This document shows, in pieces, positions 20,704 to 31,260 of a stretch of DNA of 64,000 nucleotides; the stretch's first letter is position 1, and each line of letters opens with the position of its first letter. Location of the stretch: NCBI GenBank assembly GCA_025766275.1, contig JAFKAC010000078.1:186001-250000 (forward strand), in the 5' to 3' direction. Under the pieces are notes generated by a model that saw only the letters and a list, made by a program, of their open reading frames with translations, had not been told where the DNA came from and searched no databases. This DNA comes from Lactarius indigo. Lineage: Eukaryota > Basidiomycota > Agaricomycetes > Russulales > Russulaceae. The position numbers and the translations under genes were made by a program.

Positions 20704-23700
20704 CTAAGGGGTGACTTCCACGTCACCAAGTCGGATGGCGTCTGGATGCATGTCATGGAACGCCTGGATAAGGTCAGGGGCGTGAATATTGCCATGGGGT
20801 TCCCAAGTGTTATCTGCATCAGGGTACCCTTTCCACTTAACGAGGTACTGGAGTTGGTGGCGTCGTTTTCTCGAGTCACGGATTTCTTCGACTTCGTACT
20901 GTTCTACCCCATCAATAAGATCAGGGGCTGGCCGCGAGAAGTTTGGGCCATGTTCCATGGTTTCGTGGTAAGGGAGCAGAAGGGATGCGTGGAAGACATT
21001 ATGGATCTTCCATGTTGTCGGAAGTGCCAGCTGATAGACAACGTGGGAGATGACTTTAGTAATAGGGAATGGACCATAGCGTTTAGGCGCCAGTTTAGCG
21101 GTGGGGTGTGATGTGGTAAGGTTTTTTGCTTCTAACCAGACAAGGTCACCTTCTTTGTAGGGAATGAAGGAGGCGGGGACCTTGGTAGCCATTTCCTGAG
21201 CTGCTTTGATACCCTGTTGTGCCAGGGCGCATAAATCTGCAACTGCGGTGAGACGCTCACTGACCGATGGAGCGACCTGGTTAGCTAGGTGGCTACCTGG
21301 GGTACGAGGGGTGTGTCCCATGAGGAGTTCAAATGGGGTACGGCGTGTGGTGGCGTTTGGCCAGCTGTTGTGTGCAAACTGGGCTGAGGGGAGCCAGTCT
21401 ACCCAGTCGGTCTGTCGTCCGTTGCAGAAGAAGCGCAGGTACTGTTCCAACCACTGATTGGATCGCTCTGATTGCCCATCTGTCTGCGGGTGATATGTGG
21501 TTGAAATGTTTTGTGCGATCCCCAGGGACTTGCATAGCTGCCGGGAGAAGGTGGAGGCGAAGCGGGGGTCCCTATCGGTGATGACGCGAGTTGGTAGTCC
21601 AAAGTGGGGGTAGACATGTTGGTGATAAAGCACGGCCACTCCCGGTCCATTGATCGACTCTTTACAGGGGATAAACAATGTTCCCTTGGTACAATCGTGA
21701 TCGGTGATAGTTAAAATGGAGTCGAATCCATGGGAGAGGGGAAGTTTGGTAATGAAGTCCATCGTTATTGTTTTGAATGGTCGCGCCACAGGATTGGTGG
21801 TGATGGGGAAAGGTGGGGGTCGAGGTCGATGGGAGACAACTTTATTTGCCTGACAGGCAGCGCATCCTTTAACATAGGCTATAATGGTGTTTCGTATTCC
21901 TGGCCACCAGTAGTCGCGTGTAATAAGGGTGTGTGTATTGGCAATTCCTGGGTGACCAGCACTAGGGGAGTTGTGATAGAGGGAAATTACCCCCCTCCTA
22001 AGACCGGGGTCTTCCACGACCACGAGGCGGCCGTCATGCCACCAGGAACTGTCTGAAAGGGAGAGACCATAAGTGGCTTTCCAGCGCAGAATCGTGGAGA
22101 TATGTGACAATTGAAGGGTGCGAACATCCTGCTCAAGAGAGGAGAGCCGAGTAGCGCGGGTGAACAGTTGTGCAGGGAGGACGGTGACATCTTGGTTGTC
22201 AGCGGAACCATCATCATGGTCGGGTCGCCGAGAGAGAGCATCAGCACAGTTAGTGGCACCTGGTTTGTGGACAAGTTTGAGATTGTATTCCCCAAGCAAG
22301 GGGATGTAGCGGGCAACATGCCGGTTGATCTTGTGGGGTTGTTTGTAGTACTGGAGGTTTGCGTGATCGGTATAGATGATGACAGGATGTGGGGAGCCAA
22401 GGAGGAAGTGGCGCCACTCCTTAAGGGCAGTGATAACTGCAAGGAGTTCACGGTCATGGATATCGTAGTTGCGCTCTGCCTCATTAAACGTCTTAGAGTG
22501 ATAAGCGACTGGTCGAAGCTTGTTGTTAGTGTCACGCTGGTACAGGATGCCGCCCGTGGCGAAAGCCGAGGCATCGACTTCAACTTCGAAGGGGGCGCTG
22601 AGGTCAGGTTGCCAAAGAACTGGAGTACTGGTAAGAATGTCCACAAGTCTGTCGATAGCAGCAGTGCACTCAGGTGTCCAGATAAAGGGGCAATCCTTTT
22701 TGAGGAGGTTGGTGAGTGGTCGGGCAATGTTGGCAAAGCCTGGGATGAAGGGTCGTTGGTAGCCAAAGACACCTAGAGTGCTGCGTACTTGTTTGACTGT
22801 TTTGAGGGTGCGAGGCCAGTCTCTAAGTCCAGCAAGCTTAGCAGGGTCGGCTTCAATTTTGTCACCGTCCAGAATGAGGCCAAGGTACTCAACCCTTCGC
22901 ACCTCAAAGGTGCACTTCTCCGGTTTGAGGAAGAGGCTTTCTCGTTCCAATATGTCAAGCACCTCATGGACAATGGAGCGGTGGAGAGGCAGATCATCTG
23001 GGGTAGCAATGAGAATGTCGTCCATGTAGTCAAAGACATAGCAGCGGCTTTCTGCCTTCAGTTGGGTACATAGGATGGTATCCATCATGGCTTGGAAGGT
23101 TGAGGGTGAGTTAGTTAGCCTGAAGAACATAACGTGTGGTTCGAACAGCCCTTCCTCTGTTTTAAAGGCTGCCTTCCATTTGTCGCCTTCCTTAATTCGC
23201 ACATTATTATACCCCCATCTGATGTCGAACTTGGTGTAGAGGTGGCTGCCTCTGAGGCCCTCAGTGAGGGTCTTAATAAGGGGGAGAGGGTACGTGTTAC
23301 AGATGGTGTGTTGGTTTAGGCGTCGATAGTCCTGGACTGGTTGTAGTTTTCCATCCTTCTTCTTAATAAAGAAAAAGGGACTGGCATAGGGAGAGTGCGA
23401 TGGGCGAATGTACTGCTTTGCCAAATGTTCATCTAAGAACTTTCGTAATGCCCCATGTTCATCCTTAGTCAGGGGATACACTTTACAATCGAGAGTGGCA
23501 GGCGCGTCTGGGGCGAGTTCGATTGCATGGTCCCAGTCACGTGATGGTGGGAAGCGTTGAGATTCTGCTTCGGAAAAGACCTTGATGTGGCGGCGGCATT
23601 CGGCAGGGATCGAATCTTCGGTCAATTTCACTTTCTCTTTGTTCGCTTCGATGGCCCATTGCTGGGCCATACTCGTGCCTTGGATTGCTCCCTCTCCTGG

Positions 23701-24411
23701 TATTCTGATATGCAGCTCGTCTTCAGCCTCCCAGGGGTCAATGGCATCTACCAGCGACCGCCATTCGTTAAAAGCGGCGGCCCTTACGACGAGGTAAGGT
23801 GTTATGGCCTGGTGTTGACCCTTTTTCGTTACAGGGCTCGTTTTTTGCGTTTGGCCATCGATCGGCTTCGTGTCTGGACCACAGAGGTCGTTCTGGACCA
23901 CGAATGTGTCTCCCCTGTTAGGGGCTTCGACTTGGATCGTGGTAGATCAGCGCGCTGTTGGTACGAGGAGGGTGGACAGGCAGAGGGGTTCTGGGGTGAG
24001 TACTCCTTGTTTCCAGTCGATTGTGGGCTCAAACTGCTGAAGCCAGGGGTACCTTAGTAGGATATCATCGTTTCCTAGGTCCGTAATATAAAATTGTTGG
24101 ATCGTTTGTCGATTTCCAAGTCGTACTTTCAATGCAACGTATTTGTCGATTCGTCCTGCACGGTTTTCGGTGCCATCGACATTCCGAATTGTTCGAGCCA
24201 TGGTGAGTTGTCGTATGGGAAGTTGTAGTCGTTGAGCGACTCTGGAGTGAATGAAGTTTTCGGTTGCGCCGCTGTCAACGAGTGCGATTTCGGCCGTTTC
24301 ACAAGTAGATCGAAAGGTGACTGATATTTGCAGGCTATTTCATCGGCATACATACATGCTGTCTACTTTGAAGGCTCGAACCCAGGCCGTGGGATCCGAG
24401 CTGGCTAAAAA
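20704..24411 (-). pseudogene. Gypsy-D Pol: protease, RT, RNase H, integrase, chromodomain
   Basis: Downstream of Copia-2 the frame reads LASSDPTAWVRAFKVDSM, meets a TAG within about 70 nt, then gives the protease (LVDSGATENFIH, ILLRYPWL). A TGA at 23947-23949 precedes a long frame (23946-20704). That frame holds RT (FFFIKKKDGKLQPVQDYRRL, FDIRWGYNN, DYMDDILIA), RNase H (EVDASAFATGGIL, DALSRRPD), the integrase zinc finger (HPGIANTHTLITRDYWWPG, CAACQANK), the core (MDFITKLPLS, ITDRDPRF, TDGQSERSNQW; D-D-E present) and a C-terminal chromodomain (YEVEEIRDSR, LQYLVKWKGYPDADNTWEP). It ends 11 bp from the 3' LTR. The order RT then integrase is Ty3/gypsy; the chromodomain steers insertion to heterochromatin in known relatives. 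The stops are those expected from CGA or TGG/CAG transitions. Confidence 0.92.
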
Positions 24412-24954
24412 TGTTGAAGCGCAGAACTAACAAGCAAAGGATAAGCTGGGGCAGCTAGAGACAGACAAGTTACTTCAGAGGTAGAAGGAACTCTGATACC
24501 ATTACTACACACCTAGAGACAGACAAGTTCTATAGAACGTCTTATAAGTAAAGGTGAAAAGAGTAAGGTAGAAAGAAGGAACTTACACTTCAGAGGTAGA
24601 AGGAACTCTGAAGTGTAGAGGCGAAAACAGCAGTCCTTATATACAGGACGCTTAGCTAATGATGGTCTGTGCGCACTGGTGACTCAAACACAATACAGGT
24701 GGTCTGTGCGCCAGAGGGAGAAATGCCATTGGACGGCAGAGAACAATAGCTGCCTAAAGCAGACAATACCGGTATCTTAACAATAGAAAGAACAATAAGA
24801 ACCATATATGGATCTAACAATAAAGATAAACAAAAGCGGTCCGTATGAGTCCGGAATGTCCATAAGTCCATAAGGGACAGATACCGTATATAGTATGTGG
24901 GCTGACTCAATCAGATCCCACGAGACATGTGACTTTAACAGTCGCGTCTCAACA
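24412..24954 (-). mobile_element. 3' LTR of Copia-2 (LTR-C)
   Basis: TGTTGAAGCGCAG...GTCTCAACA. It differs from the Copia-1 LTR by scattered substitutions and small indels, so the two insertions come from different subfamily members. The purine-tract region ATGGAGGGA adjoins it on the minus strand. Confidence 0.92.
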
Positions 24955-25303
24955 TCCCTCCATGATAGAGACAGTCCACAAGAGTGGTGCAAGCATTGAG
25001 TGAAAGTGCCTTGGCAGGACACTTTATTGCTTTACTGTACTATGAGAAATGTTTCGATTCTCTGGTTAGAAAGAATCTATGTACGCAGAAGTCCTGATAA
25101 AGGACAACTTTTTGGAGGTCTTCATGCACTGCTCTATGAGGATAATGTAGTTCTAAAGAACTACTTTTTGAAGAGCCGTGAGCTGGGAGATAAGATGGAA
25201 CAGGTCCAACTTCTTCAGTTCTCTAAGAAGGGTTTTTCTTAGCTATTAAACTAGGAGTTCTGTTGCTAGTATACACAACAGTTCGACGTCCTAGAACCCA
25301 TCT

Positions 25304-28300
25304 TTACACCATTCCTAGATCAGTAACCATCTTTTCAAAGGGTTCTCTGGGCAGTGACTTAGTGAGTCCATCTGCAACCATTTCCCCTGTGGGTGTACGT
25401 ATCAGGTGTATGACCTTGTTTTCTACGTACTCCCTGACTACATGGTGTTTGATCAGGATGTGTTTGGAACGTCTCCCAGTGACAGGGTTGAGAGCTAAGT
25501 CCACAGCACCCTTATTGTCACAGTGCAGAGGAATGGGGGAGGATACCTCATACCCCAGTTCTCCAAGGAAAGTGGCATACCACTGAGCCTGATTAGAGGC
25601 GTCTGAGAGGCTCATGTACTCTGCCTCAGTGGTAGACTGCGCAATTGTCTTTTGCTTTCTGGTACACCAGGAAATGGCTCCATTTGCAAGCAGGTAGACA
25701 AAACCTGAGGTGGAGTGCTTTTCTTCCTGATCTCCCCAGGAAGCGTCGCAGTAGCCATGAAGGCCTTCACCACCATTGCCATTCCCTCCAGCATAGCGTA
25801 ACGAGTAGTCCTTGGTGCTATTTAGATAAGCTAGGACATACTTGGCTAGGCGTAAATGCTGAGGTGAGGGATTGGAAGCAAATTGGCTAAGGCGCGCAAC
25901 AGCGAAGGAAATATCAGGTCTGCTTCCAATCTGCGCATATAGCAGAGACCCAATAATCTGTTGATACTTCTTAATCTCAGAAGTAGAGGCCTGATCTGTG
26001 TACTTGATCAAGTGTGCCTCGGCGCCGGAGGGAAGAGGGGTATATACTGGATTGGAATCAGACATTCCAAAGCGTTCCACTACATCGCGGATGTAATCTG
26101 ACTGGTTGATTTCCATGGTGCGATTAGCACGATCTCTGGTGATGTTAACACCGAGATAAGATTGAATCTCTCCTAGATTGGTCATCTCATATCGGCTAGA
26201 TAGAGAAGCCTTCAGATCATTGATCTTTGATAAGGAACTTCCGAGTATAGTGATGTCATCTACATATAAGATCACGAAAAGTGTATCACCCCCCTCTTGA
26301 AGATGATACACGTATACTCCTGCATCAGAGTACGTCCGCGTGAAGCCTAGGTCGACTAAGACCCCATGGAACTGCACATTCCATGCGCGGGAAGCTTGTT
26401 TCAGGCCATAGAGGGCCTTCTGTAGCCGGCACACAAGGTGCTCGGAGCCAGCTGTGACGAAACCGACTGGTTGCTCCATGTAAATTTCTTCCTCCAGTTC
26501 CCCATGAAGGAATGCCGACTTGACATCCATCTGGTGAATATGCCAGTCTTCAAGCGTAGCCAACGCAAGAAGGAGTCGCAGGGACTCAAAGCGGGCAACT
26601 GGGGAGAAAGTTTCGTCAAAGTCCACCCCCTCTAGTTGGGTGAACCCTTTTGCCACTAGCCTAGCACGAAAGCGTCCATCTGCTTTCTTCTTAAATACCC
26701 ATTTACACTTAACCACCTTCCTTCCTTCAGGAAGGGGTTCAAGCCTCCAGACATCAAGCTTGTCGAGAGCGTCCAGTTCATACTGGCACGCTTCAAGCCA
26801 ATCAACAGCTTGGTTAGACTCCATAGCCTGCTTAAATGTCTGCGGGTCCTTGTAGCCAGGAACCTCGGCAGCGTTTAGCAAGTCCAACATACCCAGTCTG
26901 CTACTCCCAGGCACAAATTCATCGTTCTCCTCTGTGTAGTAGCGAGGATTTGTGAATCGTACCCTGGTCCCACGCCTTGGGCGAGGGGGTGAAGTGACTG
27001 GCCCATTCCTCGGAGATCTAGGTGTTTCCCTAGGAGGAGAGATGTCCCTATTGAAGTTAGGGGCAGGGATTGGGGCGGTTATTACAGGCGGTCTCCCTTG
27101 CGAGCGAGTGCGAGGGCGCCTTGGGGTAGTAGGAGCAGGTGCTTGGGAAGGGGGAGTGTGATATATTGTCTGGTCTGCGGGGTCTGGAGAAGTGTTGGGG
27201 GGTGTGCTAGGCTGTTGTATTGGTACTGCGGGCACCTGGACAGGTGGTAAGACAAAGACTGGTGTCTGAGGTGCCGCAGGGGCAACAGCTGGCGTAGGCT
27301 GACTAGGCACTACAAAGAATATCTCACCGGCAACAGCAGCCCCTTTGGCAGGTTCGCCGGACACGGGAGAAGTGATTGGTTGGTTGGAGTGACTAGTCAG
27401 GTCACTCAGGGATGGGAAGGTAGCTTCGTCAAATGTAACATCTCGTGAAGAGACGAAGCACCGGCTATGTCTATCCCAGAGTTTGTAACCCTTTGAATTG
27501 GGTTCATAGCCCACAAACACGGCTTCCTTTGATTTAGGATCTAATTTGCGCCGGTTGTGTTCTGGTACATGATAGTAGGCTTTGCAGCCAAATACTCTAA
27601 AGTAAGAGACATCTGGGACTGTACCATCCCAGAGCTCCAGCGGAGTTTTCCATTCATTAGAACGGGTGGGAGTGCGATTATAGATGTGCACTGCAGTTTG
27701 AACTGCTTGTTCCCAAAAGCCGAGGCTGAGACCTGCATGATGAAGCATGCTGGTGCCTTTTTCCATGATAGTGCGGTTAAACCGCTCGGCTCTCCCGTTC
27801 TGTTGTGGAGAATAAGGCATCGTAAGCATATGCTCAATCCCTTCCTCCAGAAGAATGTCTTTAAGGACATTGTTGACATACTCGCCACCTCGATCTGAGT
27901 GCAGGGTTTTAATGGGCTTATTTTGTTGTTTTTCAGCCCATGCCTTGTAGTGTAGGAAGGCACCCGTAAACTCGTCTTTGGACTTCATAGGGATGACAAC
28001 TGCAGCTTTTGAGAAGTCATCGATGAAGGTGGCAAAGTATTTGTTGCCCTGGATAGAGTTACTCTGTAGTGGGCCAACAAGGTCACTGTGCACAAGTTCA
28101 AGGGATTCTTGTGCACGCTTCTGGGAAGGAGGAAAAGGTTTGCGGGTGGACTTGCCAAGTTCACACCCATGACAGGGACCTTCTTCCTCAGGGGATTCAT
28201 CTATGTTAAGTCCTTTTACGGACTTCGGAGCATATCTTTGGAGCGCTTCTTTGGACATATGTCCCATGCGCTGATGCCAGACATCAAGGCTAGCAGATGC

Positions 28301-29707
28301 AGTTGCTTGGGCATTTACTTTATGGTGCCCATCAAGCCAATATAGGCCTGAAGCCTTGTGTCCTTCCGCAATGGTTTTCCCATCATACCTTATAGCAAAG
28401 GTAGTGGCATCAAAACTTACTATGGCCCCCTTAGCTGTTAGGGCAGGGGTGGACAGTATACGCGAATGCGTATTAGGTAGGTGCAGCACATTGGAGATTT
28501 TTAGGTCATACCCAAAGTTGGTATGGATTGTTACTGTTCCAGTACCAACACTCCTTAGCAAGGAGTTATCTCCTAGAAGTACTTCAACACCTTTGTGAGG
28601 GGTGTAGGTGTCGTAGTCTTCTATGTGAGGGGTAAAGTGTGCTGACGCCCCACTGTCCATCATCCATTTTGATGCAATCTGGGTACTGTGTGTACCCATC
28701 GTGTAAAGGGAAACCTGAGGTACTTTATGTACCTCCTCTATTTTGCCAGAGCCATTGACTATAGTAAATAATCGGCTCTTTGGTACAGGTATGCTATTTA
28801 ACCTGTTTGCCGGAAGTGAGTCCGGCACCTCTACTGTGGTATTCTGGGCAGCCTTTGCCCGCTGTCCTGCCTTCCCCTTCTTGGCATTCTCCTGGTCCCG
28901 TTTGAGTTTGTAACATTCTGGCTTTTTATGGCCAGGTTTTTTGCAGTAGTGGCAGATTATGTCTGAAGACACAGAGCTGCCCGATGGCCTCGCCTCATGA
29001 GCGTGAGGGGCCGAAGATTTTTTGACGGGGGCGACCTTGTTGTAGGACGCCACGGGACCGGCGAGACGGGATTCCTCATTGATGAACCTGTTAATGAGGT
29101 CCTGAGGTTGGAGGTTAGAGGGGGGGCCAGAGGCCAGGATGGTGCCAGCTATGGTGCTGTAGGATGGGGGGAGCGCGTCTAGAAGAATGAAGGACATTTG
29201 CATGTCCGAGACGGGCATCCCTTGCTCCACCAGGGTGTTCCTCAGGTCCAGCATTTTTTGGAGCTGAGGCAGGAAGGGGCTACCTTCCTGAAGCTTGGTG
29301 TTTGCCAAGCCCACCCAAATATTAAAGGTGGCCATAGAGCCAACCTGACCATAGAGGTTCTCCAACTCCACGAACTTGTCATGGACAGTTGGGAAGATGT
29401 GGGAGGAGTGAATACCAGATAGGACCTCCGTTGTCACTGATAAAAATAGTAGGCCAGTAATGACCTCTTCCTGTTTTGCCCAGAGGGCAAGGATGGCAAG
29501 TCCTTCATCTGTAGGGCCAGTGGGCCCCACAGCACCTGCTGCAAGGGGGGGATGTTGGGGTACAGAGGCAGGAGCACCATGCGTAAGGTGCCTGCTGCAC
29601 CCATTCATCAGCATGAGGGAGGTGAAGGTGGCAGACCAAGTCTGCCAGTTGGTGCCATCCAACTTGGCAAGGGTGACGGACGGAGGAAAGACAAGGTGGA
29701 AAGACAT
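25304..29707 (-). CDS. Copia-2 Gag-Pol polyprotein, 1467 aa
   Basis: Same length and domain order as the Copia-1 protein, with scattered substitutions (for example VPQVS preceded by HK instead of HE, SGEPAKG for SGKPAKG, TNLGEI for TDLGEI). Gag knuckle, protease DSGASAHF, integrase D-D-E, RT YVDDITI and RNase H are all intact. No stop or frameshift. Two uninterrupted copies whose LTR pairs are almost identical argue for recent activity. Confidence 0.96.
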   Translation of the reverse strand: MSFHLVFPPSVTLAKLDGTNWQTWSATFTSLMLMNGCSRHLTHGAPASVPQHPPLAAGAVGPTGPTDEGLAILALWAKQEEVITGLLFLSVTTEVLSGIHSSHIFPTVHDKFVELENLYGQVGSMATFNIWVGLANTKLQEGSPFLPQLQKMLDLRNTLVEQGMPVSDMQMSFILLDALPPSYSTIAGTILASGPPSNLQPQDLINRFINEESRLAGPVASYNKVAPVKKSSAPHAHEARPSGSSVSSDIICHYCKKPGHKKPECYKLKRDQENAKKGKAGQRAKAAQNTTVEVPDSLPANRLNSIPVPKSRLFTIVNGSGKIEEVHKVPQVSLYTMGTHSTQIASKWMMDSGASAHFTPHIEDYDTYTPHKGVEVLLGDNSLLRSVGTGTVTIHTNFGYDLKISNVLHLPNTHSRILSTPALTAKGAIVSFDATTFAIRYDGKTIAEGHKASGLYWLDGHHKVNAQATASASLDVWHQRMGHMSKEALQRYAPKSVKGLNIDESPEEEGPCHGCELGKSTRKPFPPSQKRAQESLELVHSDLVGPLQSNSIQGNKYFATFIDDFSKAAVVIPMKSKDEFTGAFLHYKAWAEKQQNKPIKTLHSDRGGEYVNNVLKDILLEEGIEHMLTMPYSPQQNGRAERFNRTIMEKGTSMLHHAGLSLGFWEQAVQTAVHIYNRTPTRSNEWKTPLELWDGTVPDVSYFRVFGCKAYYHVPEHNRRKLDPKSKEAVFVGYEPNSKGYKLWDRHSRCFVSSRDVTFDEATFPSLSDLTSHSNQPITSPVSGEPAKGAAVAGEIFFVVPSQPTPAVAPAAPQTPVFVLPPVQVPAVPIQQPSTPPNTSPDPADQTIYHTPPSQAPAPTTPRRPRTRSQGRPPVITAPIPAPNFNRDISPPRETPRSPRNGPVTSPPRPRRGTRVRFTNPRYYTEENDEFVPGSSRLGMLDLLNAAEVPGYKDPQTFKQAMESNQAVDWLEACQYELDALDKLDVWRLEPLPEGRKVVKCKWVFKKKADGRFRARLVAKGFTQLEGVDFDETFSPVARFESLRLLLALATLEDWHIHQMDVKSAFLHGELEEEIYMEQPVGFVTAGSEHLVCRLQKALYGLKQASRAWNVQFHGVLVDLGFTRTYSDAGVYVYHLQEGGDTLFVILYVDDITILGSSLSKINDLKASLSSRYEMTNLGEIQSYLGVNITRDRANRTMEINQSDYIRDVVERFGMSDSNPVYTPLPSGAEAHLIKYTDQASTSEIKKYQQIIGSLLYAQIGSRPDISFAVARLSQFASNPSPQHLRLAKYVLAYLNSTKDYSLRYAGGNGNGGEGLHGYCDASWGDQEEKHSTSGFVYLLANGAISWCTRKQKTIAQSTTEAEYMSLSDASNQAQWYATFLGELGYEVSSPIPLHCDNKGAVDLALNPVTGRRSKHILIKHHVVREYVENKVIHLIRTPTGEMVADGLTKSLPREPFEKMVTDLGMV

Positions 29708-30716
29708 TTGAGATGTTTGTGTATCTGGTTCCGAGGAGCAGTCAGAACCAGCTCAGATCTTGGTGGAGAAAGTAGAGGTCCAGCCATAGGAGCGCTATAC
29801 TCCATAACACATATAGTGTCATGCCTCAAGTATGTGCGACTTGGATATAACTATGTAGTGGAATCATTTGTACTGATGGCTGCCTTATACTAAGACCCAC
29901 GAAGCCCAAATGTTACTATGGGTAATAGTCATACAACAGCTTTGTTGGCTTCGACGGAATAGGAGCTTTTGGTCCGGCGAAGGACTACTAGGTCTCTGTA
30001 TCCCTCAGCCTTACAGCCTTGATGCTGGGGCTACTAAGGATCTATAGTAAAGGGTAGTACCCTAGAGAGGAGCCAACAGCGAGTTCAAGAGACAGTGATA
30101 GGGATCAACTCCCATAACAACTGAATCTCCCGTCTGTGGAGTCTCTAGAACAGACCATTAAGGGTCTTGGTACTAAGTAACTAGACTAGTGATACATGCT
30201 ATGCAGCGAATCCTGCACAAAGGGAGCGAATACTTCTCCTAGCAGAGGTCTAGTCATAGCTACTATGTATAGTACTAAGTAGCGTCTCCTAGTTGTGTCA
30301 GAGGGAAGGACTTCTGGGTTTGACTATTAACCAGGCCTTCACACCCCTTAAAGTGACCCAGGTATTAACCGAGTATCACCCAACCATTAGAGAAGCCTAT
30401 AGCCGCAAGGGTCTTCCCCTATTGGCCTATGAAAGCACTTCCAGACGAAAACTGGGTAATGAAGATATAGTAGTGCGCACAGAGGAATTTGAGGTTATGT
30501 AAAACCTCTCATGAGAACCTCCTTAGGAGGCTAGCCAAAATGGCACATGACCGAAGTCATGGTGGACAAGAAAGAAGAGTGTGTCGAAAGAGGATAGAGG
30601 ATGCTCACTGAAAAAGTGGATGACGACAAAGAAATATGTGGTCGGCTTGAGAGAGCAAGGTGACACAAGTAGATCTGATAGAGCAAGTTAGTTATTAGGC
30701 GTCAGGGCCCATAACC
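29708..30716 (-). other. Copia-2 5' leader, about 1 kb
   Basis: Counterpart of the Copia-1 leader. The innermost 12 bp (30705-30716) are the half-tRNA-Met primer site, identical to that of Copia-1. Confidence 0.75.
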
Positions 30717-31259
30717 TGTTGAAGCGCAGAACTAACAAGCAAAGGATAAGCTGGGGCAGCTAGAGACAGACAAGTTACTTCAGAGGTAGAAGGAACTCTG
30801 ATACCATTACTACATACCTAGAGACAGACAAGTTCTATAGAACGTCTTATAAGTAAAGGTGAAAAGAGTAAGGTAGAAAGAAGGAACTTACACTTCAGAG
30901 GTAGAAGGAACTCTGAAGTGTAGAGGCGAAAACAGCAGTCCTTATATACAGGACGCTTAGCTAATGATGGTCTGTGCGCACTGGTGACTCAAACACAATA
31001 CAGGTGGTCTGTGCGCCAGAGGGAGAAATGCCATTGGACGGCAGAGAACAATAGCTGCCTAAAGCAGACAATACCAGTATCTTAACAATAGAAAGAACAA
31101 TAAGAACCATATATGGATCTAACAATAAAGATAAACAAAAGCGGTCCGTATGAGTCCGGAATGTCCATAAGTCCATAAGGGACAGATACCGTATATAGTA
31201 TGTGGGCTGACTCAATCAGATCCCACGAGACATGTGACTTTAACAGTCGCGTCTCAACA
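30717..31259 (-). mobile_element. 5' LTR of Copia-2 (LTR-C)
   Basis: 543 bp. It differs from its partner by CACACC/CATACC near 30812 and CCGGT/CCAGT near 31076. Ends at the AAAAA duplication. Confidence 0.92.
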
Positions 31260-31260
31260 A

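Larger units (their letters stand above)
24412..31259 (-). mobile_element. Copia-2: complete Ty1/copia retrotransposon inside Gypsy-D
   Basis: Same family as Copia-1. LTRs 24412-24954 and 30717-31259 (543 bp each, two differences). Target duplication AAAAA (24407-24411 and 31260-31264). It interrupts Gypsy-D, which itself lies in Gypsy-A1, so it is a third-level nest. The ORF is intact. Confidence 0.95.
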
